From an uncultured Enterobacter sp. (GTDB lineage Bacteria; Pseudomonadota; Gammaproteobacteria; Enterobacterales; Enterobacteriaceae): a stretch of 9,142 bases of DNA. The DNA is taken from contig CAMKZP010000116.1 of assembly GCA_946477805.1 (NCBI GenBank), positions 1 through 9,142 on the forward strand, read 5' to 3'. Positions 1 through 5,041 of this stretch are shown one piece after another (position 1 is the first letter of the stretch; every line of letters starts with the position of its first letter). The position numbers and the translations under genes were made by a program. The notes below the pieces were generated by a model that had not been told where the DNA came from, did no database searches, and saw only the letters and a list, made by a program, of their open reading frames with translations.

Positions 1-620
1 GTCACCGGCAGCGGTTTTCCGGCCTCTTCGGCCTTTTTGCGGAACACTTCGATATGGCGACCGGCGGCAAGGAACATGGAGAGCTCATCGCGCTCCTGCA
101 CGCAGAGACGGTGGATCGTGACGTCGGTCAGGGAAGGATCTTCCGGGTCGCTTGCCAGCACCAGGCCAAGGCAGAAAAACGGCCCTGCGTCGATGGGGGT
201 GTTGGTCGGCGCGGGCAGGAGTTTACGCAGGTCAAAATCAGGGTCGTCGGCGTAAAAAACCTGTTCCTGACACGGGGCCTGCGCAGCCGGAACAACTATT
301 GGCGCAACCGGGTTTTTCACCGCCTGGCCCACGTGCTTCGCCAGTTCGGAGGGTTCGCAGCCTAAAAGCAGCGCCGCGCGCTCCCTGCTGGCGTGCATCC
401 CCACCAGAATGCGCGAGCCCGGGTAGCCCTTCACGCTGTTAAACATCATGGCCGGGCCCGTGCGGGTAGGCCGTTTAACCGTACCGCCTGCGCCAATGTG
501 CCGGTAAACCCCCGCCAGCTCGGCGTTAGGGTCGACCGGATGGCTGGTTTCAATGTACTGCCCTTCGTGCTGCTGCAGCAGTTCAATGGCGCTTCTGAGA
601 TCGTTGATTGGCTTTTTCAT
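1..620 (-). CDS. kpdC: Non-oxidative hydroxyarylic acid decarboxylase, UbiD-family catalytic subunit C (5' part, runs off left edge)
   Basis: UbiD-family enzyme expected to decarboxylate 4-hydroxybenzoate-type acids (4-hydroxybenzoate, vanillate, protocatechuate or gallate) to phenols in the cytosol, using prenylated FMN made by a UbiX-like subunit B. The first 206 codons are present without a stop; relatives are about 475-490 residues, so more than half lies outside the window. The protein begins MKKPINDLRSAIELLQQHEG. Family-typical stretches visible are GPAMMFNSVKGYPGSRILVG (about residues 56-75), a PAPTNTPIDAGPFF segment and TDVTIHRLCVQERDELSMF. The start at 620 is fixed by a GGAGG box five bases upstream (626-630 on the plus strand). 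A LysR gene is divergent, 113 bp away. No subunit B gene lies between them, although in the Klebsiella and E. coli clusters B comes first. The family is certain; the exact substrate cannot be read from this portion. Confidence 0.9.
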   Translation of the reverse strand, partial: MKKPINDLRSAIELLQQHEGQYIETSHPVDPNAELAGVYRHIGAGGTVKRPTRTGPAMMFNSVKGYPGSRILVGMHASRERAALLLGCEPSELAKHVGQAVKNPVAPIVVPAAQAPCQEQVFYADDPDFDLRKLLPAPTNTPIDAGPFFCLGLVLASDPEDPSLTDVTIHRLCVQERDELSMFLAAGRHIEVFRKKAEEAGKPLPV

Positions 621-695
621 ACTGTCCTCCCTCGAATGAATGCGTCCATTTTTATGCGAACGAGTGATATCATCAATGGCATCATTAATGCTATT

Positions 696-717
696 TTGAT
701 AAGTAATTTCATATCAA
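696..717. promoter_or_regulatory. Inverted repeat in the decarboxylase/LysR intergenic region, candidate LysR operator
   Basis: TTGATA (696-701) and TATCAA (712-717) form a perfect 6-bp inverted repeat with a 10-bp spacer, in the 113-bp divergent promoter region and 16 bp from the LysR start. LysR regulators bind partly symmetric AT-rich sites of this sort (T-N11-A type) and commonly repress themselves while activating the divergent gene. Two further short palindromes, TGATATCA (665-672) and CATTAATG (683-690), lie closer to the decarboxylase and could be additional half-sites. On the minus strand, TTGATA (717-712) followed after 17-18 bases by ATAGCA/TAGCAT would serve as a promoter for the decarboxylase, so the operator may overlap its -35 box. 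The repeat is seen; the binding and promoter roles are inferred. Confidence 0.4.
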
Positions 718-733
718 TCGTCAGCGGGGTTTT

Positions 734-1618
734 ATGCAGTTTCGATTAATGCGCAACTTCATCGTGGTTGCTGAAGAGCTTCACATGCACCGGGCGGCGG
801 AGCGGCTGAATATGGCGCAGCCCGCCCTGAGCCAGCAGATAAAAACGCTGGAGGAACGTTTAGGCGTCACGCTGTTTAGCCGGGCGAACCGTCGCTTAAC
901 CCTGACGCCTGCAGGCGTTGCCTTTCTTAGCAAGGCCAGAATCGCGATTTCGATGACGGAGCAGGCGATACTCGATGCCCGGCAAACGGCCAGGGGCGAG
1001 CAGGGGGTGTTGAACCTGGGATGCGTATCCAGCGCGATGTTCGACGGCAAGCTGCCCGCGACGCTTCGCGAACTGCATGCCAGCTGGCCCGCTATCACCA
1101 TCTCCCTGATGACGGGGAATGTGCAAAACCTGTATGCCGCCGTGCAGAGCAACCAGCTGGACGTTGCCATCATCCGCGCGCCGCTTCCGCTGCTTCCCGA
1201 CGATCTGCAAAGCCGCCCCTTTACCACGGAGAAAACGGTGCTGGCGCTGTCCCGCCAGCATCCGCTTGCCGGTTCCGCCGCGCTTACGCTCTCATCCGTT
1301 AAAGACGAAAAGTGGATCTCCCTGCGCGATCCGGAGGGAATGGGGCTGGAACAATACTTCTACGACGCCTGCAGCAGCGCGGGGTTTCAGCCTCATGTGG
1401 TGCAAAACGCCACCGACGTCCCCACGGTGATAAGCCTGGTCGCGGCGGGGTTTGGCCTTGCGTTGCTGCCTGCCTCCGCCCGGGCGGTAAGCCTGGAGAA
1501 TGTGGTGTATGTGGACATCATCGATCGGCTGAAAGAGAGCGAGCTGACGCTGGTGTGTCACCGCGTTATCCGCTCAGAGGTGCTGAAGCGGTTTCTGCAC
1601 TCGCTCGAACGACGCTAA
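734..1618 (+). CDS. LysR-type transcriptional regulator, probable regulator of the divergent hydroxyarylate decarboxylase genes
   Basis: A 294-residue protein, the usual LTTR length. The N-terminal winged helix-turn-helix is clear: residues 18-37 carry the H-RAAERLNMAQPALSQQIKTLE recognition pattern, followed by EERLGVTLFSR and the RRLTLTPAG wing. Residues from about 90 to 290 form the periplasmic-binding-protein-like effector domain. The DNA-binding region resembles the BenM/CatM/CatR branch, whose effectors are aromatic acids or their breakdown products. That fits control of the neighbouring decarboxylase, with a phenolic acid as likely inducer, though the ligand is inferred from context. 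The ATG at 734 gives the normal N-terminus; only a weak GGGG sequence precedes it. No T-rich hairpin was found just after the stop. Confidence 0.93.
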   Translation: MQFRLMRNFIVVAEELHMHRAAERLNMAQPALSQQIKTLEERLGVTLFSRANRRLTLTPAGVAFLSKARIAISMTEQAILDARQTARGEQGVLNLGCVSSAMFDGKLPATLRELHASWPAITISLMTGNVQNLYAAVQSNQLDVAIIRAPLPLLPDDLQSRPFTTEKTVLALSRQHPLAGSAALTLSSVKDEKWISLRDPEGMGLEQYFYDACSSAGFQPHVVQNATDVPTVISLVAAGFGLALLPASARAVSLENVVYVDIIDRLKESELTLVCHRVIRSEVLKRFLHSLERR

Positions 1619-1934
1619 CGCCCGGCGGGGGCATGCATAATGTGCGCGATTATCGGGCCAGTTATTAATTATCATTTTTTGTCATAATCTTTCTGTGGAT
1701 ATGGATAGAATAACCCCTGCGGCTGCTGCTGGCGGAATTTTTATACTTACTGGCTTATTTTCCAGAAAACGGGTTTGACGTCCAATCGTGTAAAGAACCA
1801 CATTATCTACGTAACTTGATGTTTTTTTAATGAAAATAATCAATGTCGAAATTGGGTTTGTATGTGGCGATTTATCATCTGATTTCGGGTAGACTTACCT
1901 ATGATGTTCTGGTGAATTTTAAGGATAAAAATCC
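1619..1934. other. Intergenic stretch, AT-rich, with small or degenerate open frames only
   Basis: This 316-bp stretch separates the LysR gene from the 109-aa membrane protein gene. Base composition changes from GC-rich to AT-rich at about 1660. A small GCCC/GGGC hairpin at 1620-1632 follows the LysR stop but has no T-run, so it is not a convincing terminator. Two short open frames overlap at 1701-1778 (25 codons, small and hydrophobic, no good ribosome binding site) and 1714-1830 (38 codons, no ATG near its start). The latter reads like a piece of protein (LLLAEFLYLLAYFPENGFD) but matches nothing I recognise, so it may be a gene remnant. A third, at 1843-1938, is listed separately. The promoter of the 1935 gene must lie here, but no strong -35/-10 pair stands out. 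Confidence 0.6.
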
Positions 1935-1938
1935 ATGA
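1843..1938 (+). CDS. Candidate 31-codon small ORF overlapping the start of the membrane protein gene
   Basis: An open frame of 31 codons starts MSKLGLYVAIYHLISG and ends DVLVNFKDKNP. Its TGA stop (1936-1938) overlaps the ATG (1935-1937) of the downstream gene in an ATGA junction, the arrangement typical of translational coupling. The downstream gene's AAGGA box (1921-1925) lies inside this frame. Against it: no clear Shine-Dalgarno sequence precedes 1843, the frame is short enough to arise by chance in AT-rich DNA, and the product is unfamiliar. It could be a leader peptide, a truncated remnant of an upstream partner, or nothing. Confidence 0.22.
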   Translation: MSKLGLYVAIYHLISGRLTYDVLVNFKDKNP

Positions 1939-2264
1939 AAGTGAGCGAAGAAACACTGCTGGAGTCCGGCTTCAGTCATACAGATCTTCAGAAAATTAAA
2001 AGCAATGTGGAAAATTTCGGGGGAACTCTTGATGAAGTAATTCAGGACTTAGCAAAACGGTTTAATGTAGCTAAGTGGATAACTATTGTTGCTTTCGTAA
2101 TTCTTATCTTTACATCTGTATTATCGACAAAAAACAACACACTCTCTCTGGCTTTTTCATTGATTGTAGGATTACCTTTTATCTGGTATTTGACGCCCGC
2201 CAAACTCGCATTTAAAGCCTGGCGGTATAAACAATATGCATCTAAGATTGAGGGCGATCGGTAA
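1935..2264 (+). CDS. Small membrane protein with two predicted transmembrane helices, function unknown
   Basis: A 109-residue protein I do not recognise. Residues 1-43 are a charged, soluble, probably helical segment with several Glu/Asp residues. Two hydrophobic helices follow, at about 45-64 (VAKWITIVAFVILIFTSVLS) and 69-87, linked by a short STKNN turn. A basic tail (KAWRYKQYASKIEGDR) completes it. With both ends charged and an even number of helices, N-in/C-in topology is likely, placing the N-terminal domain in the cytosol. The start is supported by AAGGA at 1921-1925, nine bases upstream. The last 23 bp overlap the 3' end of the DUF4225-like gene on the other strand. Composition is clearly lower in GC than the flanking metabolic genes, as expected for acquired DNA. 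A protective (immunity-like) membrane partner for its neighbour is a guess from context only. Confidence 0.75.
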   Translation: MKVSEETLLESGFSHTDLQKIKSNVENFGGTLDEVIQDLAKRFNVAKWITIVAFVILIFTSVLSTKNNTLSLAFSLIVGLPFIWYLTPAKLAFKAWRYKQYASKIEGDR

Positions 2265-3060
2265 TTGTCATCAGATCAAAAATAACTTTAGCCTTTACGC
2301 CGTATCCAACTATTTTCATGGTTAGCTTTGGTCGACTTAACGTACTGACTTTTCTGTAATAATCGACTGGTATATAGCGAAATAGTCTCCATGTTCCAGG
2401 CCTCCTTATTAAACCAAAAATGCTGTAAGCATTAGCAACAAGTGAGATTGATTTATACACGCCTAATCCACTTTTAGAACTAAACCCCAAAAATTCAGCC
2501 GTAGACATAGCTGCATTAGCAGCAAACCCTTCAGATGTAGAATCATGAAGCACCTGACGGCTAAATTCTTTGCTTAGGCCATTGAATCCATCCACAACGA
2601 GTATTGCTCCAGCCAACACACCTATTGGATTAGCGCTGGCAAGCAGCGTTGTACCTAAAGCTATCTCTGCTCCCGAAAGCACTACGTTCACTGCAGATAT
2701 CACATACCCAACAATTTTGTTATTTTCACGGACGAACTCCACTTTGGCGTAAAGTTTTGCTGTCTTCATTCGTAACATCCGGCCCTGTTCTTCGAGGTTT
2801 TCGGTCTCTACCCTCAGATTTTTGATGCATGCTATGCACTCTTCATCTGATATCGCGCGCCGGGCAGCGGCAAATTGCTGCTCTACAACCTGTTTTATTT
2901 CCTGAACAAAATTCATTCGTGTCAGACCATCCTGAAGGTGAAAGGCTGAAAGTCTGCTGGCAGTATCAACCAGTTTTCTGGCTTCAAGGTTAACCATTGT
3001 TTCTGCCCAGGCTTTATTTCTCCCGCCTGAGCGCATCATATCGAGTAATGCCGCGTCCAT
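2242..3060 (-). CDS. DUF4225-like protein with a hydrophobic glycine/alanine-rich core, function unknown
   Basis: A 272-residue protein that resembles enterobacterial DUF4225 proteins, a recollection from sequence style rather than a search. Residues 1-115 are a helical, charged region with probable coiled-coil character (LRVETENLEEQGRMLRMKT at about 82-100). Residues 115-160 are a long hydrophobic Gly/Ala/Val-rich segment (IVGYVISAVNVVLSGAEIAL, then ASANPIGVLAGAILVVDG) that could span or insert into a membrane as a hairpin. The C-terminal 100 residues are mixed and basic, with an RPGTWRLFRYIPVDYYRK stretch. There is no signal peptide, PAAR, VgrG or Rhs part. The ATG at 3060 is chosen because GGGAG stands six bases upstream. 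The frame is open to 3147, but that extension lacks a ribosome binding site and looks non-coding. It is convergent with the 109-aa membrane protein gene and overlaps it tail to tail. A membrane-active effector or toxin is possible but not shown. Confidence 0.75.
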   Translation of the reverse strand: MDAALLDMMRSGGRNKAWAETMVNLEARKLVDTASRLSAFHLQDGLTRMNFVQEIKQVVEQQFAAARRAISDEECIACIKNLRVETENLEEQGRMLRMKTAKLYAKVEFVRENNKIVGYVISAVNVVLSGAEIALGTTLLASANPIGVLAGAILVVDGFNGLSKEFSRQVLHDSTSEGFAANAAMSTAEFLGFSSKSGLGVYKSISLVANAYSIFGLIRRPGTWRLFRYIPVDYYRKVSTLSRPKLTMKIVGYGVKAKVIFDLMTITDRPQS

Positions 3061-3106
3061 TCTGTTCTCCCTGTATATTACTTCACCGATGATACCTCGT
3101 ACTGAA

Positions 3107-3339
3107 ATGAAAAAAATGGACTGGTTTGATAACGTCCAGAACCGCACTCATACATGGGAAGGCACCGGACTCACCTGGCTGACGTGATGAACATGGTGGC
3201 AATTGCAGAGCGGGAAGGTGACGATAGCGATCTGCTGTTTGCCCGCATTCGCTATCGAGGTACGAATTTCACGATAAACAATGAGGGCTGGGATTCTGAG
3301 GCGATCGGCCCACAGACGTCCGGCTGGCGAACGGAGTGA
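3107..3339 (+). pseudogene. Small gene apparently broken by a one-base frameshift, product unrecognised
   Basis: Two short frames appear to be pieces of one protein of about 77 residues. The first runs from ATG 3107 (MKKMDWFDNVQNRTHTWEG, then TGLTWLT) to a double TGA at 3185-3190. The second, shifted by one base, is open across the same point and continues DVMNMVAIAEREGDDSDLLF ... RIRYRGTNFTINNEGWDSEA ... TSGWRTE to the stop at 3337-3339. Joining them near 3176-3184 gives GTGLTW-ADVMNMVAIAERE, which reads naturally. Both parts have protein-like composition, whereas the antisense frame does not. It lies 46 bp from the DUF4225-like start and divergent from it. No Shine-Dalgarno sequence is evident. 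I do not recognise the protein. Either a degenerate gene of the islet or an unrelated downstream ORF from ATG 3154 or 3187 is possible. Confidence 0.35.
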
Positions 3340-3348
3340 AGAGAAATG

Positions 3349-3375
3349 TGACCTGTCCATGCGATGACCAGGTCA
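3349..3375 (-). terminator. Hairpin after the SDR gene, possible weak terminator
   Basis: TGACCTG (3349-3355) and CAGGTCA (3369-3375) form a perfect 7-bp stem with a 13-base loop, starting 10 bp beyond the SDR stop codon. On the minus strand the stem is followed by CATTTCTCTTC, which is pyrimidine-rich but has no real T-run, so intrinsic termination would be weak. A nested perfect palindrome TGACC-A-GGTCA (3365-3375) could instead be a protein-binding site. The position, at the border of the islet, supports a boundary role for the element. Confidence 0.3.
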
Positions 3376-3385
3376 TAGAGAAGCA

Positions 3386-4270
3386 TTACAACACGCCGGT
3401 ACCGCCGTCAGAGCACCATACCTGGCCGGAGGCATAGGAGCAGGTGTCAGAGGCAAACAGCACGTACAGCGGGGCGATTTCAACCGGCTGGCCCGGCCTG
3501 CCCAGCGGGGTGTCTTCCCCGAACTGCTGTACCTTCGACTGCGGCTGGCCACCGCTTGACTGCAGCGGCGTCCAGTATGGCCCTGGCGCGACCGCGTTCA
3601 CCCGAATGCCGCGCGGGCCAAGCTGTTTAGCGAGCGACTTGGTAAAGGCGACGTTACAGGCTTTGGTTTGCGCGTAGTCCACCAGGATCTCGCTTGGCTT
3701 AAACGCCTGCACGGACGAGGTGTTGATGATGACGGCGCCTTCCTGCAGATGACGCAGCGCGGCTTTGGTTATCCAGAAGGGCGCATAGACGTTGGTTTTA
3801 AACGTGGCGTCAAAATCGGCGGTGGTGAGGTTGTCGATAGATTCGCAGTACTGCTGACGCCCGGCGTTGTTGACCAGAATATCCAGCCCGCCCAGCTCAG
3901 CCACGGCTTTTTCTACCAGCGTGTCGCAGAAGGATTCAACGCGAATGTCGCCGGGAATAGCAACCGCTTTGCGGCCTTCGGCCTCGATGAGCGCGATCAC
4001 CGCTGCCGCATCGGATTCTTCCTCCGGCAGGTAGCCAATCGCGACATCGGCGCCTTCTCGCGCATAGGCGATGGCGACCGCGCGGCCAATTCCGGAATCA
4101 CCGCCGGTAATCAGCGCTTTTTTGCCTGCCAGCTTGCCTGAACCGATATAACTTGTTTCACCATGATCCGGTAACGGCTTCATTTCCGATGCCAGCCCGG
4201 GTGCCAGCTGCGGTTGTTCCACAAATGGCGGACGAGGGTAATGCAGCGTGTGGTTATTTCCTGTAGACAT
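3386..4270 (-). CDS. Short-chain dehydrogenase/reductase, YghA-like NAD(P)-dependent oxidoreductase
   Basis: A 294-residue classical-type SDR with the long N-terminal extension seen in E. coli YghA (about 45 residues, with PxPDHGE-SYIGSGKL before the Rossmann fold). Visible motifs are the cofactor loop TGGDSGIG (55-62), GDI (107-109), NNAG (134-137), N160, the catalytic Ser in NTSS (183-186), the catalytic Y199-x3-K203 in DYAQTKA, and the PG motif at 229-230. The enzyme therefore looks active; the substrate is unknown (an aldehyde or ketone). The start at 4270 is preferred because AAGGAG lies six bases upstream; the frame continues 13 codons further with no ribosome binding site. A CTAATCT element (4303-4297, minus strand) 27 bp upstream resembles a sigma-S type -10 box, which would fit a stress-induced SDR, but this is weak evidence. 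The GNAT gene ends 111 bp upstream on the same strand. Confidence 0.9.
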   Translation of the reverse strand: MSTGNNHTLHYPRPPFVEQPQLAPGLASEMKPLPDHGETSYIGSGKLAGKKALITGGDSGIGRAVAIAYAREGADVAIGYLPEEESDAAAVIALIEAEGRKAVAIPGDIRVESFCDTLVEKAVAELGGLDILVNNAGRQQYCESIDNLTTADFDATFKTNVYAPFWITKAALRHLQEGAVIINTSSVQAFKPSEILVDYAQTKACNVAFTKSLAKQLGPRGIRVNAVAPGPYWTPLQSSGGQPQSKVQQFGEDTPLGRPGQPVEIAPLYVLFASDTCSYASGQVWCSDGGTGVL

Positions 4271-4381
4271 ACCGGTCTCCTTAATAGTGAATTTCAAGAT
4301 TAGCCGCAAATTATGCGCAAGCGGGCAAAACGGGAAAATTCAGATAAATCTCTATTCCCTTTGCACCGTTAAATACAGACA

Positions 4382-4909
4382 TCACGCCAGCATGTAATAC
4401 CAGAAAAGCGCAATTTCCTCTTTTTCCGGCAGGGCGTGGTAAAGGTAGCGGTCGTAGCCGCCCAGGGTAAATCCATAATTCAGATAAAACAGACATGCCG
4501 GGACATTTACGTTTTGCGTTTCCAGCCTCAGCCCCGCGGCATTCACGCTGCGCGCCCAGACGTGAGCAGCGGCCATGAGCCTGTGCGCCGCGCCGGTCCT
4601 GCGTTTTGAACGTTCCACGGCAACGTAATCAATGGTAATAAATTTATTCCAGCTGCTGGATGCCGTAATAAAACCGGCGATGTCTCCGTCATCCGTTTCG
4701 GCGGCAATAAATATTGCATTCGGATTAAGGCAATGATTTTCCAGCGTCTGGAGATCGAGTTCGTACGTTTTTAGATAAGGCTCGCTTATCAACTCGATAT
4801 GCAAATCACAGTGAATAAAAGGCTCTCTGGCAATATGGTTAACCGTGAAAGAAAAATCACAGCGTTCAAGACGAACGAGGTCGGTACTTAATCCTTTTCG
4901 AATCTGCAT
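4382..4909 (-). CDS. GNAT N-acetyltransferase, streptothricin acetyltransferase (Sat)-like
   Basis: A 175-residue GNAT enzyme. The acetyl-CoA pyrophosphate loop is at residues 96-112 (VAVERSKRRTGAAHRLM, with the R-R-x-G-x-A core at 103-108). The following strand and helix, LRLETQNVNVPACLFYLNYG (127-146), with FTLGGYDRYLYHAL after it, match the signature of SatA/Sat2-type streptothricin acetyltransferases, which acetylate the beta-lysine amino group of the antibiotic. The start at 4909 has AAGGA five bases upstream. A 13-codon leader-like ORF ends 19 bases before the start. Many chromosomal Sat-like enzymes have unproven substrates, so resistance is not assured. A general small-amine acetyltransferase is the alternative. 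It may be co-transcribed with the SDR gene 111 bp downstream. Confidence 0.85.
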   Translation of the reverse strand: MQIRKGLSTDLVRLERCDFSFTVNHIAREPFIHCDLHIELISEPYLKTYELDLQTLENHCLNPNAIFIAAETDDGDIAGFITASSSWNKFITIDYVAVERSKRRTGAAHRLMAAAHVWARSVNAAGLRLETQNVNVPACLFYLNYGFTLGGYDRYLYHALPEKEEIALFWYYMLA

Positions 4910-4928
4910 AGCGTTCCTTGTGTGGGCG

Positions 4929-4970
4929 TTAAAAAGTAATAATAGACGAAGCGGTAAATATGATGGTCAT
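4929..4970 (-). CDS. Candidate 13-codon leader peptide upstream of the Sat-like acetyltransferase
   Basis: A tiny open frame encodes MTIIFTASSIITF. It is preceded by AAAGGAG four bases before its ATG (4975-4981 on the plus strand), a stronger ribosome binding site than that of the acetyltransferase. Its stop lies 19 bases before the next start. Four of 13 residues are Ile and three are Thr. The 5' position, strong site and short distance are those of a leader peptide that controls translation of the following gene. CGTTC inside the acetyltransferase (4877-4873) can pair either with GAACG next to that gene's ribosome binding site (4916-4912) or with GAACG just downstream (4867-4863), a small alternative-pairing set. 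Function is inferred; chance is possible. Confidence 0.4.
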   Translation of the reverse strand: MTIIFTASSIITF

Positions 4971-5041
4971 AACACTCCTTTAAACCTGGTCTAAGCTTGA
5001 ACTTCATTGTGCTTAAAATGTGGATCACGTGAGGGCAATAA
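4971..5041 (+). promoter_or_regulatory. Upstream region and ribosome binding site of treZ, shared with the divergent leader/GNAT unit
   Basis: Only 71 bp lie between the leader ORF and treZ, so both promoters must overlap here. The treZ start is set by GAGGG at 5031-5035, six bases before ATG 5042. The best -10-like element is TAAAAT (5014-5019). TTGAAC (4997-5002) is too close to it (11 bases) to be its -35 box, so the promoter may depend on an activator or on sigma-S, as would suit a trehalose gene. No specific operator can be named. Confidence 0.3.

Noticed and set aside
393..749. Plus-strand frame of 118 codons crossing the decarboxylase start and the intergenic region
   Set aside because: It is antisense to the UbiD-family gene and runs through its promoter region into the LysR start. 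It shows no protein-like features.
1620..1632. GCCC-N5-GGGC hairpin right after the LysR stop as terminator
   Set aside because: The stem is only 4 bp and is followed by ATGCATAATG, not a T-run. The T-run at 1675-1680 has no adjacent stem.
1701..1778. 25-codon plus-strand frame with an Ala/Gly-rich hydrophobic stretch, like a small membrane peptide
   Set aside because: No Shine-Dalgarno sequence is present, and it overlaps another equally open frame (1714-1830), so at most one is real. There is too little evidence to call a gene.
3061..3147. 29-codon N-terminal extension of the DUF4225-like protein
   Set aside because: No ribosome binding site stands before 3147, while GGGAG is well placed before 3060. 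The extension overlaps the divergent small frame and reads as non-coding.
3668..4141. Plus-strand frame of 157 codons antisense to the SDR gene
   Set aside because: The SDR frame has every family motif; the opposite frame is a shadow without a ribosome binding site.
4271..4309. 13-codon N-terminal extension of the SDR protein
   Set aside because: AAGGAG is correctly spaced for the start at 4270, and nothing supports the upstream ATG.
4311..4381. 23-codon minus-strand frame between the GNAT and SDR genes
   Set aside because: It has an ATG and an open frame but no ribosome binding site, and the spacing to the SDR gene gives no coupling.
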